Shown: positions 9,184 to 19,160 of the stretch, piece by piece
Layout: every line of letters begins with the position of its first letter
How positions within the stretch are numbered: position 1 is the first letter of the stretch
NCBI GenBank assembly: GCA_016699325.1
Contig: CP064971.1
Location: 1,736,001 to 1,800,000, forward strand
Length of the DNA: 64,000 nt
Reading direction: 5' to 3'
DNA from: Methanolinea sp.
GTDB lineage: Archaea > Halobacteriota > Methanomicrobia > Methanomicrobiales > Methanospirillaceae
Position numbers and translations under genes: made by a program
The notes under the pieces: model-generated
Database searches by the model: none
The model's input: the letters and a program-made list of their open reading frames with translations, nothing else
What the model was told of the DNA's origin: nothing

Positions 9184-9806
9184 TCCGTCCCCTGCCGGGA
9201 AGCACAGGAAACACTCCCGGTCGATCATTCCCCAGGCATGATCCGGTCCCTGCCTGCCGGGAAGAATCTCCCGTCCCGGCAGGTGACCAGGGCGTTTGTT
9301 ACCGCCATGAATGCTTCGGTCATGTAAGACACACCCGTGCGATTGAAAACGAGCGGTAAAGATCGTGCCCATCCCCTGGCCATGCACCACCCTGCGTTCC
9401 AGCCTCTGGTAACCGTGAAGTCTGTCTACGCCCGGCTCGCCAGCCAGGCGGTTGGGAAGGATTGCCGGGTACCACCGGCGCCTTCAGAATGTGCCCCGTC
9501 ACTTAATTGCAGATTGCCCCGGAGCCGTCCCCTCGATGAAGATGGGAAAGACCTTTCCGGCCGACAGCATCGATGCGATCATCGGGGACCAATGCAGGGG
9601 AGCCACGACATGAAGGCCCTGCCCAATGCCCGGTAAGGAACAAAATAACCTTCCCAGACCAGCACTTCAAGATGGATTTTGCACTAAAATAGATCATCAG
9701 GAGAGACCAGGCCCATATCGCACAGCTGAAGAAACTGCAGGGTGAATAAAGCCGGAATTCTCTGAAAGCCACCCCATGTGCCCTGTAATCGTTTTTTTGA
9801 GAGGGA
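9184..9806. other. Intergenic region, no gene recognised
   Basis: A 623-bp gap between convergent genes. The longest minus-strand frame (9503-9772) begins with a hydrophobic stretch but then becomes low-information and matches no family I know. Possible decayed DNA. Confidence 0.35.
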
Positions 9807-10241
9807 TCATTTCTTTTCAGTCCGGCCGAGCATCAGCCCAACCAGCATCCGGATCTCAGGGTCTTCCGTGGGGTCCAGCGAGAGCTCGATGAGGGGTTCG
9901 AGGATGTGAAATGCCCGGATATCGGCCAGGGCCGCAGCTGCTTCTTTCCTGATGGTGAGATGCTCGGTCCGGTCCTTCAGCCGCTCGATGAGGGCCGGTA
10001 CCGACCTGACACTCTTGATCTGGTGGAGCGCCCTGATGGCAGAGCGCCTGATGTCCGCATCCTCGTCCCTGCAGCATTCCGCGATCGGTATGACCGCCCG
10101 CGGGTCCCGGTGGGATCCCAGGATGGTCAATGCAGCAACCCGGTGCTGGAAGGGCGATCCTTCCCGGACGATGCCAATGAGACGGTAGATCTCATCAGTC
10201 GTCGGCACCTGGCTGGTCTGTTCCCTGATTTCCGCATACAT
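9807..10241 (-). CDS. HEAT-repeat protein (PBS-lyase-like)
   Basis: 144 residues made largely of HEAT-like helical repeats: HRVAALTILGSHRDPRAVIP, ADIRRSAIRALHQIKSVRSV, IRKEAAAALADIRAFHILEP. Such solenoids mediate protein-protein contacts; no catalytic motif is present. The frame is open to 10334, but a strong Shine-Dalgarno AGGAGGT lies seven bases before ATG 10241 (MYAEIREQ), which fixes the start. A smaller HEAT protein occurs at 44976-45224. Binding partner unknown. Confidence 0.75.
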   Translation of the reverse strand: MYAEIREQTSQVPTTDEIYRLIGIVREGSPFQHRVAALTILGSHRDPRAVIPIAECCRDEDADIRRSAIRALHQIKSVRSVPALIERLKDRTEHLTIRKEAAAALADIRAFHILEPLIELSLDPTEDPEIRMLVGLMLGRTEKK

Positions 10242-10468
10242 ACCATGAACCTCCTTGATGATATTCTCCAGGCAATGCAGATTCCCGCCCGATTCCGGCA
10301 GAAATAGAGTGAAATCGTTCAGAAAAGGGCCCACTTACCACGAGTCGGACCTGCCGCTCCCCGTACTACCGCATGTGCTCTGTGAAATGCACGGGTTGGC
10401 ATGTGGAGGTAATTATCTGAAGATCTATAAAAGATTTTTGAGCCTCCGGGATCGATCCAGGGCTCACC

Positions 10469-11944
10469 TCACCGTTTCTTCCTCCCCACCCGTTCGAAAT
10501 CGATGAATCCCTTGTAGGGATCGGTCTTTACCAGCCGGACAAAGATCTTCTGTCCTACGGCAAGGCCGTGCTCGCCGCTCATCACCCTCCCTTCGGCCGG
10601 CGGGGAGAGGAGGCGGACATAGGTCCCGTGAGCGGTGACTCCGGTCACGAAGGCATCGAAGATCTCCCCGACACGGTTCCGGAGGAGGACGGCTGCCGCG
10701 GCTTTCCGCATGAACCGTTCCACCTTCTGGGCTGCCTTGTCCCGGTCAGTCAGCCAGGCACAGCGGAACGACAGCTCATCGAGCGCATACGGGCTGTCTG
10801 CTCCGGCAAGCACCGCCTTGATCATGCGCTGGTTGATGATATCCACGTAGCGCCGGTTCGGTGCGGTCGAATGGGTATAATCGGTGACCGCCATGGCAAA
10901 GTGGCCGAGCGGGACGCCATGAGGTCCAAGCGGTATATACTCCCCGGGCCCCATCAGCTTGATGATGGCGAGCGAGAGGTCCGGGAACGAGTCGGGAAAG
11001 GCGTCCTTGCGGGAGGCGAGGAACCGTGACAGCGCCTTGGAGTCCGGCTTCTGGGGCAGTGTCCAGCCAAGCTCCGCTGCCACCCCGACTATCCGGTCCC
11101 AGTACTTGGGCTCGCGGACGATCCGCTGGATGGTCGGGATGCCGGCCTGTTCCAGGCGGCTGGCCATGTTCCCGTTCGCGGCGACCATGAACTCTTCGAT
11201 GATCGACCGGGCTATGTTCTTTTCCTGGATGACGAGGCCGGTGACGATCTCCTCCTCCATGACCGCCCGGGCCTCGATGGTCTCGAGGTCGAGTGCCCCC
11301 CGCGCCATCCGGTGATCCCTGAGGCGGATGGCGGCTTCTTCCTGCAGCCGGAGCTGATCTTCGAGCCCGGGAACCCTCCCCACCTCGCCCGGCACCGGGC
11401 CGGTCCCCTCCAGCCATGCACCGACCTCCTCGTATACCAGCCTGGCCTTGTTGCGGACCAGGGCCGGGTATATCTCCCCGTGCCGGACACTCCCGTCAGA
11501 CAGGACCGTGTACTCGGTCACCACCGCCCTCCGGTCATGGCCAGGGAGGAGGGAAGAGATTCCTTCCGAGAGCGCCTCCGGCAGCATCGGGTAGGTCCGG
11601 ACTCCGGTATAGACCGAAGTCCCGTTCCGGGCGGCATGAAGGTCGGTCTTCGATCCTTTCGGAACGAAGAAATCGACGTCCGCGATGGCCACCATCACCC
11701 GGATCTCACCCTCCGGGCCCTGTTCGCACCACTCGATCTGGTCCAGGTCCTGTGAGTCCTCGTTATCGATGGATGACCAGAGCAGGCCACGAAGGTCACG
11801 TAACCCTTCCCGCACGTTGAGCTCCCCCTCCTCGTGAGCGGCAGCCTCGCGGAGCACGCTCTCCGGAAATCGAGGCGCAAACCCGTAGCGCTCCATTGTC
11901 TCATCGGCGATCGCTTTCAGGTTGACGGGAGGTCTGCGGGTCAT
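10469..11944 (-). CDS. RNB-family (RNase II/R-like) exoribonuclease
   Basis: 491 residues covering an RNB catalytic domain with a C-terminal S1-like barrel (from ~430: GEIFDAFVTGVTAHGTYVRL). The metal-binding stretch IDNEDSQDLDQIEW corresponds to the D-x5-D-x-D cluster of RNase II; the last Asp of the usual DD pair is Gln, as I recall for an IDNxDSxDLDQ subfamily. Other RNB hallmarks are HAARNGTSVY, MLPEALSEGISSLLPG and DYTHSTAPNRRYVDIINQR. N-terminal cold-shock domains are absent. The likely role is 3'-5' RNA degradation. The start at 11944 (MTRRPPVNLKA) is chosen over the open upstream ATG at 11971. Confidence 0.9.
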   Translation of the reverse strand: MTRRPPVNLKAIADETMERYGFAPRFPESVLREAAAHEEGELNVREGLRDLRGLLWSSIDNEDSQDLDQIEWCEQGPEGEIRVMVAIADVDFFVPKGSKTDLHAARNGTSVYTGVRTYPMLPEALSEGISSLLPGHDRRAVVTEYTVLSDGSVRHGEIYPALVRNKARLVYEEVGAWLEGTGPVPGEVGRVPGLEDQLRLQEEAAIRLRDHRMARGALDLETIEARAVMEEEIVTGLVIQEKNIARSIIEEFMVAANGNMASRLEQAGIPTIQRIVREPKYWDRIVGVAAELGWTLPQKPDSKALSRFLASRKDAFPDSFPDLSLAIIKLMGPGEYIPLGPHGVPLGHFAMAVTDYTHSTAPNRRYVDIINQRMIKAVLAGADSPYALDELSFRCAWLTDRDKAAQKVERFMRKAAAAVLLRNRVGEIFDAFVTGVTAHGTYVRLLSPPAEGRVMSGEHGLAVGQKIFVRLVKTDPYKGFIDFERVGRKKR

Positions 11945-12142
11945 CTGTACAAACCATGAAGGGCAGAGCATAAATACCCCGGGGAAAGGGCCACGCGGCC
12001 ATCCCCTTCCCTGCCGGCAGATCTGCCGGGCGGTTCCAGGGGCTCCCGGGAGTGATGAACCTTATATAAGATCCGCTCATTGTCGTATATCGGGACCATG
12101 ACTGCCGGGTCTTCCCATGGAAAGGGAGGCGAAGTCTGAAGA

Positions 12143-14395
12143 ATGCCCGGGTGGAAGATACCTTTTAAATACCTCCTGACGGGGACCATCTTCATCATCG
12201 TTATCGTCATCGTCCTCTCCGCGATCTGGATCAACTACGTGAACTCCTGCGATGAGCTGGGGGAGAACTTCGACCGGTTGCGGACCATGACCGAGTCCCA
12301 TATCGAAAATTCCTTCCAGCTGATCGATTCCGGGCTCAAGCTCTATGATACCGCCTACAACCACGACATGGAAAAAGCATTCCCGGTTGTCATTGCAGAG
12401 TACGAGAGGATCGGCGGAGATCCATCCAGGATGGATCTCGAGGCAGTGAAGACGGCAATCGGGGGAATGGATGTCTACGTCATCAACGAACGCTGTGTCA
12501 TTGAGTATTCGACTGCTCCTGCCGATACCGGGCTCGATTTCGCGGTCATCTACCCCGACTTCTGCGAGTACCTCCACAAGATCCGGAACACGACCGGGTT
12601 TTACCCGGACCGGGTTGTCAGGGACTGGTCCACGGGGACCCTGACAAAATACAGCTACATGCCGACACCCGATCACCACTACGTCCTCGAACTCGGGCTC
12701 CGGTCAGAGTATTTCGGAGGGGAGCGAAAACAGCTCCATTATCGTACCATAGCCGAGGAGGTAAAGGAACGCAACCCTTACCTCGAAGAGGTGCTCCTGT
12801 TCCAGAAACAGAAACGCCTGATTGGCAATACAACGTACAGACGCACTGCGGAGGATAATGCAATGCTCGATTACATCCTCTGGGAGAACCGGACCAGCCA
12901 GGAGGTCCGGGACAGGAAAAACGAAAAAACGGTCTTCTGGCAGGTCATCGACCTCCGCGACCCGGATTATGCGGCCGATATGAGCATCTTTGCCAAGCTC
13001 ACCTATAACGATGCCCTTGTGGCCCGGGAGCTGAAGAGGATCGCCATGCTCCATGCCTTCGCAGGTTTCCTGGTCATTTTGTCGGGAGGTCTCATGGCGG
13101 TCATGGTCTCCAGGAAGCTCTCACGGCCCATCGAGCAGCTGGTCGAAGATATGGACAGTATTGCCGGCGGAGACCTCGACCATCCCATCAGGCCGGTGCC
13201 CGGGTACGAGTTCTCGAGCCTTGCCGGGAGTATCCGGATCATGGTGGACCATCTGAAAGATCAGATCCGGGAGTGTGAGATCAATGAAAAACGGTTCATG
13301 GATCTTGTCCAGTTCCTTCCCCAGGGAGTCTTTGAGCTGGATACCCGGGGGACCATCAACTATGCGAATCCTGCCGCCTTGGATCTCTTCGGATATTCCA
13401 GGGACGATTTCATACAGGGAGTGAATATCCTCGAGGTGCTGGCTCCCGGAGACCATGCGCGGGCAAAAACAGCATTTGCGGCCGTCCTTCGCGGAGAAAG
13501 AACCGGGGGATCGGAATACACGGGTCTCAAGAAAGACGGGAGCACATTTCCCATGATGATCTACAACAAGGCGCGAAAGACCGAGGGAGGGTTGGTTACC
13601 GGTTCCCGGGGGACCATTGTCGATATTACCCACTTAAAGGGCATCGAGGAAGAGATGCGACGCTTGAATGTCGAACTGGAGCGCCGGGTCTCGCAACGGA
13701 CAACCGAGCTTGCAGAGGCCACCAGCGAGATGGAAGCCTTCACCTACTCGGTCTCCCACGACCTTCGCGCCCCGCTGCGTGCCATTGACGGCTACTCGTT
13801 CCTCCTCCTCCAGGAAAAAGGAGGGCGGCTTGGAGAGCAGGAACGGCACTATATCGACGCCATCAGGCAGAGTGTCCAGCAGATGGATGACCTGATCAAC
13901 GGGCTCCTCTCCCTCTCCCGCATGGGCCGGGTCGAACTGAAGCGGGAATGGGTCTCCCCCGGGCCCATGGTCAGGGAGATCCTTGCCGAACTTCATCCAG
14001 GCCTCGAAGGCCGGGGGGAGGTCAGGGTAGGACTTCTCCCCCCCTGCTACGCCGATCCGGTAATGCTTCGCCAGGTCTACTACAACCTGATCTCAAACGC
14101 GTTGAAGTTCTCCCGGCACGTGGATCACCCCGAGATCGAGATCGGAGCCCTGGCCGGAGAAGAACCCCCTGCTTACTTCATCCGCGATAACGGGGTGGGC
14201 TTTGACATGCGGTATGCCGACAGTCTCTTCAAGCCGTTTCACCGGCTCCACACCCCCGGCAAGTATGAGGGCTCAGGGATCGGCCTGACCATCGTTGACC
14301 GCATCATCCGGCGGCATGGCGGGAGGATCTGGGCCGAGAGTGAACCGGGGAAGGGAGCGACGTTCTTCTTCACGATTGGGAACCCTCCCGGGTGA
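12143..14395 (+). CDS. Membrane sensor histidine kinase (extracellular sensor, HAMP, PAS, HisKA, HATPase)
   Basis: 750 residues. TM1 (~9-31) and TM2 (~306-325) bracket a ~270-residue extracytoplasmic sensor resembling the Cache class. A HAMP linker follows (SRKLSRPIEQLVEDMDSIAGGDLDHPIRP is the core, about 323-375), then a PAS domain (~385-500, LPQGVFELDTRGTINYANPA), a HisKA helix with SHDLRAPLRA (phospho-accepting His539) and an ATPase domain with NLISNALKFS, DNGVGFD and GSGIGLTI. No receiver domain or response-regulator gene is adjacent, which is usual for methanogen kinases; the stimulus is unknown. ATG 12143 directly precedes TM1. Confidence 0.93.
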   Translation: MPGWKIPFKYLLTGTIFIIVIVIVLSAIWINYVNSCDELGENFDRLRTMTESHIENSFQLIDSGLKLYDTAYNHDMEKAFPVVIAEYERIGGDPSRMDLEAVKTAIGGMDVYVINERCVIEYSTAPADTGLDFAVIYPDFCEYLHKIRNTTGFYPDRVVRDWSTGTLTKYSYMPTPDHHYVLELGLRSEYFGGERKQLHYRTIAEEVKERNPYLEEVLLFQKQKRLIGNTTYRRTAEDNAMLDYILWENRTSQEVRDRKNEKTVFWQVIDLRDPDYAADMSIFAKLTYNDALVARELKRIAMLHAFAGFLVILSGGLMAVMVSRKLSRPIEQLVEDMDSIAGGDLDHPIRPVPGYEFSSLAGSIRIMVDHLKDQIRECEINEKRFMDLVQFLPQGVFELDTRGTINYANPAALDLFGYSRDDFIQGVNILEVLAPGDHARAKTAFAAVLRGERTGGSEYTGLKKDGSTFPMMIYNKARKTEGGLVTGSRGTIVDITHLKGIEEEMRRLNVELERRVSQRTTELAEATSEMEAFTYSVSHDLRAPLRAIDGYSFLLLQEKGGRLGEQERHYIDAIRQSVQQMDDLINGLLSLSRMGRVELKREWVSPGPMVREILAELHPGLEGRGEVRVGLLPPCYADPVMLRQVYYNLISNALKFSRHVDHPEIEIGALAGEEPPAYFIRDNGVGFDMRYADSLFKPFHRLHTPGKYEGSGIGLTIVDRIIRRHGGRIWAESEPGKGATFFFTIGNPPG

Positions 14396-14452
14396 CAGGT
14401 TCACCGCACTGGCATGAGCGGATGATGGCCTTTACCGGGCGTCAGCCCGGGT

Positions 14453-15154
14453 TCAGGTCGCTTCGTGCCGCTTCCGGTACCCCGATACCAGGAAGTACAG
14501 GATGACCACAAGGGCGATTCCTGCGGCGACGGCAATTCCCAGCACCATGTTCGTCACCAGCAGGCGCAGCACCAGCACGGACCCCAGCGCAAATGCCAGG
14601 GATTCAACAGTTGCGCCTATACCGACGGCAAGCAGTATCTGTGCCGGGCAGAGCCCGGCCATGATCCCCACGATCGTGGCCCCTACCCCTCCTGTTCCCT
14701 GCAGGGGGAGCATGACAAAAACTGACACTCCGGGGATCCTCCACCGGGCAAGCCAGGGGCGCTGCTCCATGAACTCCCGGCCCGACACAAGCGAGCGGGT
14801 GATCCAGGGTCCCAGGTAGGGAAACCGTTCTGCCCGGTCGAGGTTCCAGATCATGAAGAGGCTGGTGATGACATCGAGGTATGCCAGGGTAAAGGCCATC
14901 AGCCACCACGGTATCCCGGCCGCGATTCCCAGGGGGATGAGCGATTCCTTCCCGGAAGGAGGAATGTAGTAGGCGATCATCAGTCCGCCGAGGATCATGG
15001 CGCGGTTGACTGGGAGGAGCGGGAGCGAACAGAAGAACAACGCGAACCCCAGGAGAATGGGCAGGATGAAGCGGATTCGCGGTGAAATCGGTGGGACGGG
15101 ATACTTCCTGAGCCGGAGACGGTCAAGATTCGGAAGCCCCATACCGATCAACAA
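14453..15154 (-). CDS. Putative small multidrug export family membrane protein
   Basis: 233 residues, mostly hydrophobic with about six membrane segments. LPLQGTGGVGATIVGIMAGL (residues ~155-174) matches the family's conserved Gly-rich hairpin (PxxGTG.G). An amphipathic block before it (GREFMEQRPWLARWRIPGV) corresponds to the basic helix seen in the 1-287 remnant. The family name is historical; the transported substrate is not established. It lies convergent to the histidine kinase, with 57 bp between stops. Confidence 0.7.
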   Translation of the reverse strand: MLIGMGLPNLDRLRLRKYPVPPISPRIRFILPILLGFALFFCSLPLLPVNRAMILGGLMIAYYIPPSGKESLIPLGIAAGIPWWLMAFTLAYLDVITSLFMIWNLDRAERFPYLGPWITRSLVSGREFMEQRPWLARWRIPGVSVFVMLPLQGTGGVGATIVGIMAGLCPAQILLAVGIGATVESLAFALGSVLVLRLLVTNMVLGIAVAAGIALVVILYFLVSGYRKRHEAT

Positions 15155-15368
15155 AAAAGCTATGGCAGGATGGGGTTATATCTGTATACGCGGGACCGGT
15201 CCGGACCCGGCCGATGGACTGCCACCAGGGAATGGCCCCAATCCCAGCCTTTGTACAGGGGGCCGTTTTCACCGCACCGGGTGCGGGTCTCCCGGTAAGT
15301 CCTGGTATTGCCACCCTGCCGGGAAGGGTCGATTAACCCCCGGTCCTCCGGACTCCTCCCTTTCCCGC

Positions 15369-16040
15369 CTATTCCGTGATCCAGCCCATCCTGACAAACC
15401 ACTCGTACTCGTGTGTCCATTTCTCCCTGTTTTCGAGGATCATCTCCCGGAAATACTCACGTCGCTCCCGGAGCGCTTCCTCCTGGTCGGGATACCGGTG
15501 CTCTCCACGGATGGACTGGACCAGCCTCCGCCCCAGGGTAACCGCCTCCTTCTCTGCAGGGGGGAGGGCTCCGGGGTTTCGTCCCACCGCTGCTCCAACC
15601 CCCCCGACAGTTATGGCACCAAAGGACGAGAGGGCGTGGTTCATGTATTCAACCACCTGGTCGTGGTTGCTCCCTCCCGCAGTGCAGACCGAGCAGCCGA
15701 ACTTGCCGGTAAACATCCGGCAGTGGATGGCATCGGCCATCCGGTCAAAGACCGCCTTCAGGGGGGCCGGGACCGAGTCGATGTAGTTTGGCGCACCAAG
15801 GACTATCCCGTCGGCATCCATCATCCGTTCCAGGAGATCGGGGAAATCGTCCAGGAGAACGCAGTCCCCGGTCTCGTAACATGTACCGCAGGCGATGCAG
15901 TATTCGATCCGGAGCGAGTAGACATCGACCAGTTCTGTCTTTGCTCCCTCCTCCCGCGCTCCCTGCAGCACGGCATTCACCAGCCGGAGCGTCCTGCTCT
16001 CCTTGCCCCGCGGGCTGGCGTTGAGTCCGATGACCTTCAT
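15369..16040 (-). CDS. Iron-sulfur flavoprotein / NADPH-dependent FMN reductase family
   Basis: 223 residues. It starts MKVIGLNASPRGKESRT, the FMN phosphate-binding loop of flavodoxin-like reductases. CIACGTCYETGDC (C-x2-C-x2-C-x5-C) near residues 48-60 is the compact 4Fe-4S motif of the archaeal Isf family. GAPNYIDSVPAPLKAVFDR and TAGGSNHDQVVEYM form the rest of the FMN site. Isf from Methanosarcina couples ferredoxin to O2/H2O2 reduction, so a redox or oxidative-stress role is plausible. A C-terminal extension (~180-223) has no known motif. It is a single gene. Confidence 0.9.
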   Translation of the reverse strand: MKVIGLNASPRGKESRTLRLVNAVLQGAREEGAKTELVDVYSLRIEYCIACGTCYETGDCVLLDDFPDLLERMMDADGIVLGAPNYIDSVPAPLKAVFDRMADAIHCRMFTGKFGCSVCTAGGSNHDQVVEYMNHALSSFGAITVGGVGAAVGRNPGALPPAEKEAVTLGRRLVQSIRGEHRYPDQEEALRERREYFREMILENREKWTHEYEWFVRMGWITE

Positions 16041-16572
16041 GGTAGCCTCCGCGATACCGTGGAATCAGGAGCGAGCCGGAATAAAGGTGTCGGTCTGGCT
16101 TTGTGGTCCTCAAAGACCCTGGTCTCTTGCCTCATTGGCCCGGGGATAACCCGCCGGTCTCCTCCCATGACCGGGCCTTGGAGATCCTGGATATCGCCCG
16201 GGCCCTGGTCAGCAGCCCCGGGCTTCGTATGGGCGATTTTCCGGTGGCAGGGCGGCCTTTGCCCGGGCTATTGCCGTCAGACCCTCGGTCTTCACCGGCA
16301 ACGGGTCCTGCCGAACCGTGACTCAGAGATCTCACAGGCTGTGTTCGATCCTTTCCAGGAGATCAACCCAGGAGAAAGGCCACGCCCTGGTGGGAGTATC
16401 CCCCGGGTGACCCGCCGTGCATGTCGAGCGGATCATCAGGCTCCGGGACGGGGAGGGGGTAGATGGGAGTGGAGGGTAAAAATTCCAGGTATTCTCCGGG
16501 GGACTATTGCCCCTGCTCAGGCCCGTGAGCATCACCTGGATTGAAATACTCGCACAGCGATCTCTTTTCACA
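16041..16572. other. Intergenic region, no gene recognised
   Basis: About 530 bp between divergent genes. It must hold both promoters, but I see no clear TATA element except AT-enriched sequence near 16540-16570 before the lipoprotein gene. Short ORFs here look random. Confidence 0.35.
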
Positions 16573-17304
16573 ATGATTCCCCGCGTGATGATGCTCCTCG
16601 CCCTTCTTGCGGCCGGGGCACTGCTTGCCGCCGGGTGTACCACCCTCCCGGATGCATGTACCACAGGATCGGGAAATATCACCACCCAGTCCCGCGATGT
16701 CGGCTTCTTCCATTCCGTGAGCCTGTCCATGCCGGTAACCCTCACCGTCCGTGAAGGGGACCGGGCCGAAGTGCTGATACAAGCCGATGACAACATCCTC
16801 CCCTTAATCGTCACCACGGTGAAAGACGGGACCCTGGTCATCAGCCAGACCCGTCCCTGCGTGCGCCCCTCCATTCCCATCCATATTACGGCAAATGCCC
16901 CCACCGCGTTCCGGGAGCTCGCCATCCTCGGGACCGGTGAGATCCGGAGCGATGGTATCCTGCGTACCGGCACTCTCGCCGCAAAGATTACCGGGGCCGG
17001 CAGCTTGGACCTCGCGGTCGAGGCCGTTTCCCTGGCGACCACGGTTACCGGGACAGGGAATATCCGCCTTACCGGTAATGTCGCAGACCACACCATCTCC
17101 CTGCCCGGTGCAGGATCGGTCGATGCCGCAGGGCTCAGGACAAGTCGCACCTCCGTGGAGATCCTTGGTTCCGGGAATGCGAAGGTGAATGCGGTCGAAT
17201 CGCTCACGGTGAAGATAACCGGCGCAGGCACGGTCCTCTACACCGGGAACCCGGAGGTCAGCCAGACCATCACCGGGGCCGGGAGCGTCCGGCCCCTTAC
17301 CTGA
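16573..17304 (+). CDS. Lipoprotein with GIN (DUF2807-like) beta-helix domain
   Basis: 243 residues. Signal peptide and lipobox: MIPRVMMLLALLAAGALLAAGC (Cys22). The remainder is a right-handed beta-helix of GIN repeats: DVGFFHSVSLSMPVTLTVRE, GTGEIRSDGILRTG, ITGAGSLDLAVEA, GSGNAKVNAVESLTVKITGAG, ITGAGSV, each with the alternating G-x-G pattern of the 'head GIN' family. Probably a lipid-anchored cell-surface protein of unknown ligand. The frame is open upstream to 16507; the signal peptide fixes the start at 16573. Confidence 0.85.
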   Translation: MIPRVMMLLALLAAGALLAAGCTTLPDACTTGSGNITTQSRDVGFFHSVSLSMPVTLTVREGDRAEVLIQADDNILPLIVTTVKDGTLVISQTRPCVRPSIPIHITANAPTAFRELAILGTGEIRSDGILRTGTLAAKITGAGSLDLAVEAVSLATTVTGTGNIRLTGNVADHTISLPGAGSVDAAGLRTSRTSVEILGSGNAKVNAVESLTVKITGAGTVLYTGNPEVSQTITGAGSVRPLT

Positions 17305-17308
17305 CCGC

Positions 17309-18109
17309 TCACGCTCCTTTTTCCAGGTCAAATACGTAGCGGCCGATGCCCCGGGCGACCCACCCGCACCGGTGGTGGAAGAGGACCGTGTAGCCCTTTT
17401 CCTCGAAGCCGCGGACCAGTCCTTCAACCTGGCGATCTCCCTTGAAGGTATAGAAATGCAACACCCCCCCGCCCCGGACCAGCGGGGCAAGGGTACCAAG
17501 GATTTCGTCCTTCCCGTAGGGGGTGGGGCAGATCAAGCGGTCGAACGGGGCTCCGTCCGCCTGCGTCAGCCCGAAGGCATCCGAGGCAAGAACACTGACC
17601 CGGTCCTCCACCTGGTTCAGGGCCAGGTTCTCCAGGAGCCATCGCACCGCTGCAGGGTTGTTCTCAACCGCGGTCACCAGCGCCCCTCGGTCTGCTGCCG
17701 GTATTACGAACGGGCCAACCCCGCAGAAGGGCACCAGCACCCGCTCTCCTGCCCCGACCAGCCGGGCGACCCGCTGGTGTTCGGTAGAGAGCCGCCCGGT
17801 AAAGAATACCTCGGAGAGGTCCATCCGGTACCGGTACCCTGCCTCCCGGTGCTCGGTGACCGTTGAGTTCCCCACCAGGAACTCGTAGCGGGGGACCCGA
17901 TCAGCATGACCGACCGGCGCTGCCTTGGCAACCACGGTATGGATGTTCCGGCGAATCGACATGACTGCCAGGGCTATGTCCTGCCGGAATTCCGCAAGTT
18001 CCGGAGGGACGACCACCACCGCGATGTCCCCGATGACATCGAAGCTGTCCCGCAGGTAGCGCTGCTTCTCAGCGGGGATGGTGCCGGCAAGGAGTGTACG
18101 CAGGTTCAT
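17309..18109 (-). CDS. Trm5/Taw2-like class I tRNA methyltransferase
   Basis: 266 residues. The middle region reads DLSEVFFTGRLSTEHQRVA, then motif I LVPFCGVGPFVIPAA, AVENNPAAVRWLLENLALNQ and CPTPYG, the order found in Met-10/Trm5/TYW2 enzymes that methylate G37 or transfer aminocarboxypropyl groups in wyosine synthesis. CPTPYG replaces the NLPxxS-type catalytic loop, and the protein is shorter than archaeal Trm5 (~330), lacking most of the N-terminal domain, so it may be a divergent paralogue with a different target. It is convergent with the GIN lipoprotein; the stops are 4 bp apart. Confidence 0.75.
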   Translation of the reverse strand: MNLRTLLAGTIPAEKQRYLRDSFDVIGDIAVVVVPPELAEFRQDIALAVMSIRRNIHTVVAKAAPVGHADRVPRYEFLVGNSTVTEHREAGYRYRMDLSEVFFTGRLSTEHQRVARLVGAGERVLVPFCGVGPFVIPAADRGALVTAVENNPAAVRWLLENLALNQVEDRVSVLASDAFGLTQADGAPFDRLICPTPYGKDEILGTLAPLVRGGGVLHFYTFKGDRQVEGLVRGFEEKGYTVLFHHRCGWVARGIGRYVFDLEKGA

Positions 18110-18163
18110 CCGGTAAGGGAGACTATCTCTTCAAACCTCATAAATGGCTCCCGGGACAGGGCG

Positions 18164-18754
18164 TCAGAACCGCTCCAGCCGCTCGAACCCGGGCAGGGGT
18201 GCACACGAACGTTCCCGGATGGCGAGCATCACCGAGCCTGCCAGGGCGATGACCCCTACTGCTATCATCACCCCGCCGATGATCCTGACGATGACCAGGC
18301 CAGAGAGGCGGGGCGAGAGGAGGATCAGGACGCCGAGAGCGGCAAGGACGACCCCGCCAGCTGCTGATACCAGCCGCCGGATGCCGGAACCGGGGTGGAA
18401 TACTGCGGATATCGTCCCGGAAAGCCCGGCGACAACCATGAGGATCCCGAGGAGGACTGCAGCAAATGCCCCAATCGTCCCGGGATCGGTGAACGAGACG
18501 GCACCGAGCAGGACGGCGCAGATCCCGAGGATCAGCGGGACGACAAAGAGCATCCCGCCCGAACGGGAGAGTATCCAGGCACCGATAAATAGACCGATAC
18601 CGGCCATGAAGGCCAGCACCCCGGCCAGGAAGATAGCTATCCGTAACGACTCCCCGGGGAACACGAAGAGGATCCCTCCCAGGAAAAGAAAGATTATCCC
18701 TGCCACAAGCAGCGGTTTCCAGGGCCCCGGGCCGCAGGCCATCCAGCATGCCAT
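18164..18754 (-). CDS. HdeD-like (DUF308) membrane protein
   Basis: About 196 residues with six hydrophobic segments arranged as three repeated hairpins: WKPLLVAGIIFLFLGG, LVSAAGGVVLAALGVLILLS and similar. This is the DUF308/HdeD architecture, a family linked to acid or stress tolerance in bacteria but of unknown mechanism. The frame is open to 18928; homologues start just before the first helix, so ATG 18754 (or 18742) is preferred. No convincing Shine-Dalgarno distinguishes the two. Confidence 0.7.
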   Translation of the reverse strand: MACWMACGPGPWKPLLVAGIIFLFLGGILFVFPGESLRIAIFLAGVLAFMAGIGLFIGAWILSRSGGMLFVVPLILGICAVLLGAVSFTDPGTIGAFAAVLLGILMVVAGLSGTISAVFHPGSGIRRLVSAAGGVVLAALGVLILLSPRLSGLVIVRIIGGVMIAVGVIALAGSVMLAIRERSCAPLPGFERLERF

Positions 18755-19160
18755 GCATGGAGGTGTACGTCCCCGGAGAAAAAGGATGTGTTCCCGGTCA
18801 AACCCCGGGGTTTTCCTGTCCTGGTTGTATCCATGCCAGGGGAAGACATGCAGGGTATACGCCCCGGTCGGCGGCACCCGAGGTCTTCCGGGACCAGGGG
18901 AGCAGGGCGTTTGCAAACGCGGTGGCAAAAGAGATCCCCTGGTACTTGAACAAAGACCCCAATACTACCTGCTTTTACCGGTTATATGGAGGCAGGCCGC
19001 AAATCCCTCCGATGAACCTCTGCCACTCTCTCCCCCCCATGACCGGGATGTCGGGAAATCTCCGGTTCTGTGCCGGGAACGGCTTTTATCATCGGGGTGG
19101 GGTGTGTCCTTTACATGGGCTGCCCATCACCATATTCCAGGGGGACTGTGCTTTGGAAGA
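18755..19160. other. Intergenic region, no gene recognised
   Basis: About 400 bp between tandem minus-strand genes. Contains no conserved ORF. It should include the promoter of the DUF308 gene and the terminator of the permease. Confidence 0.35.

Noticed and set aside
10469..11944. Loss of the last Asp in the RNB metal site taken as inactivation
   Set aside because: The DLDQ form appears to be a subfamily trait, and the other three acidic residues are kept.
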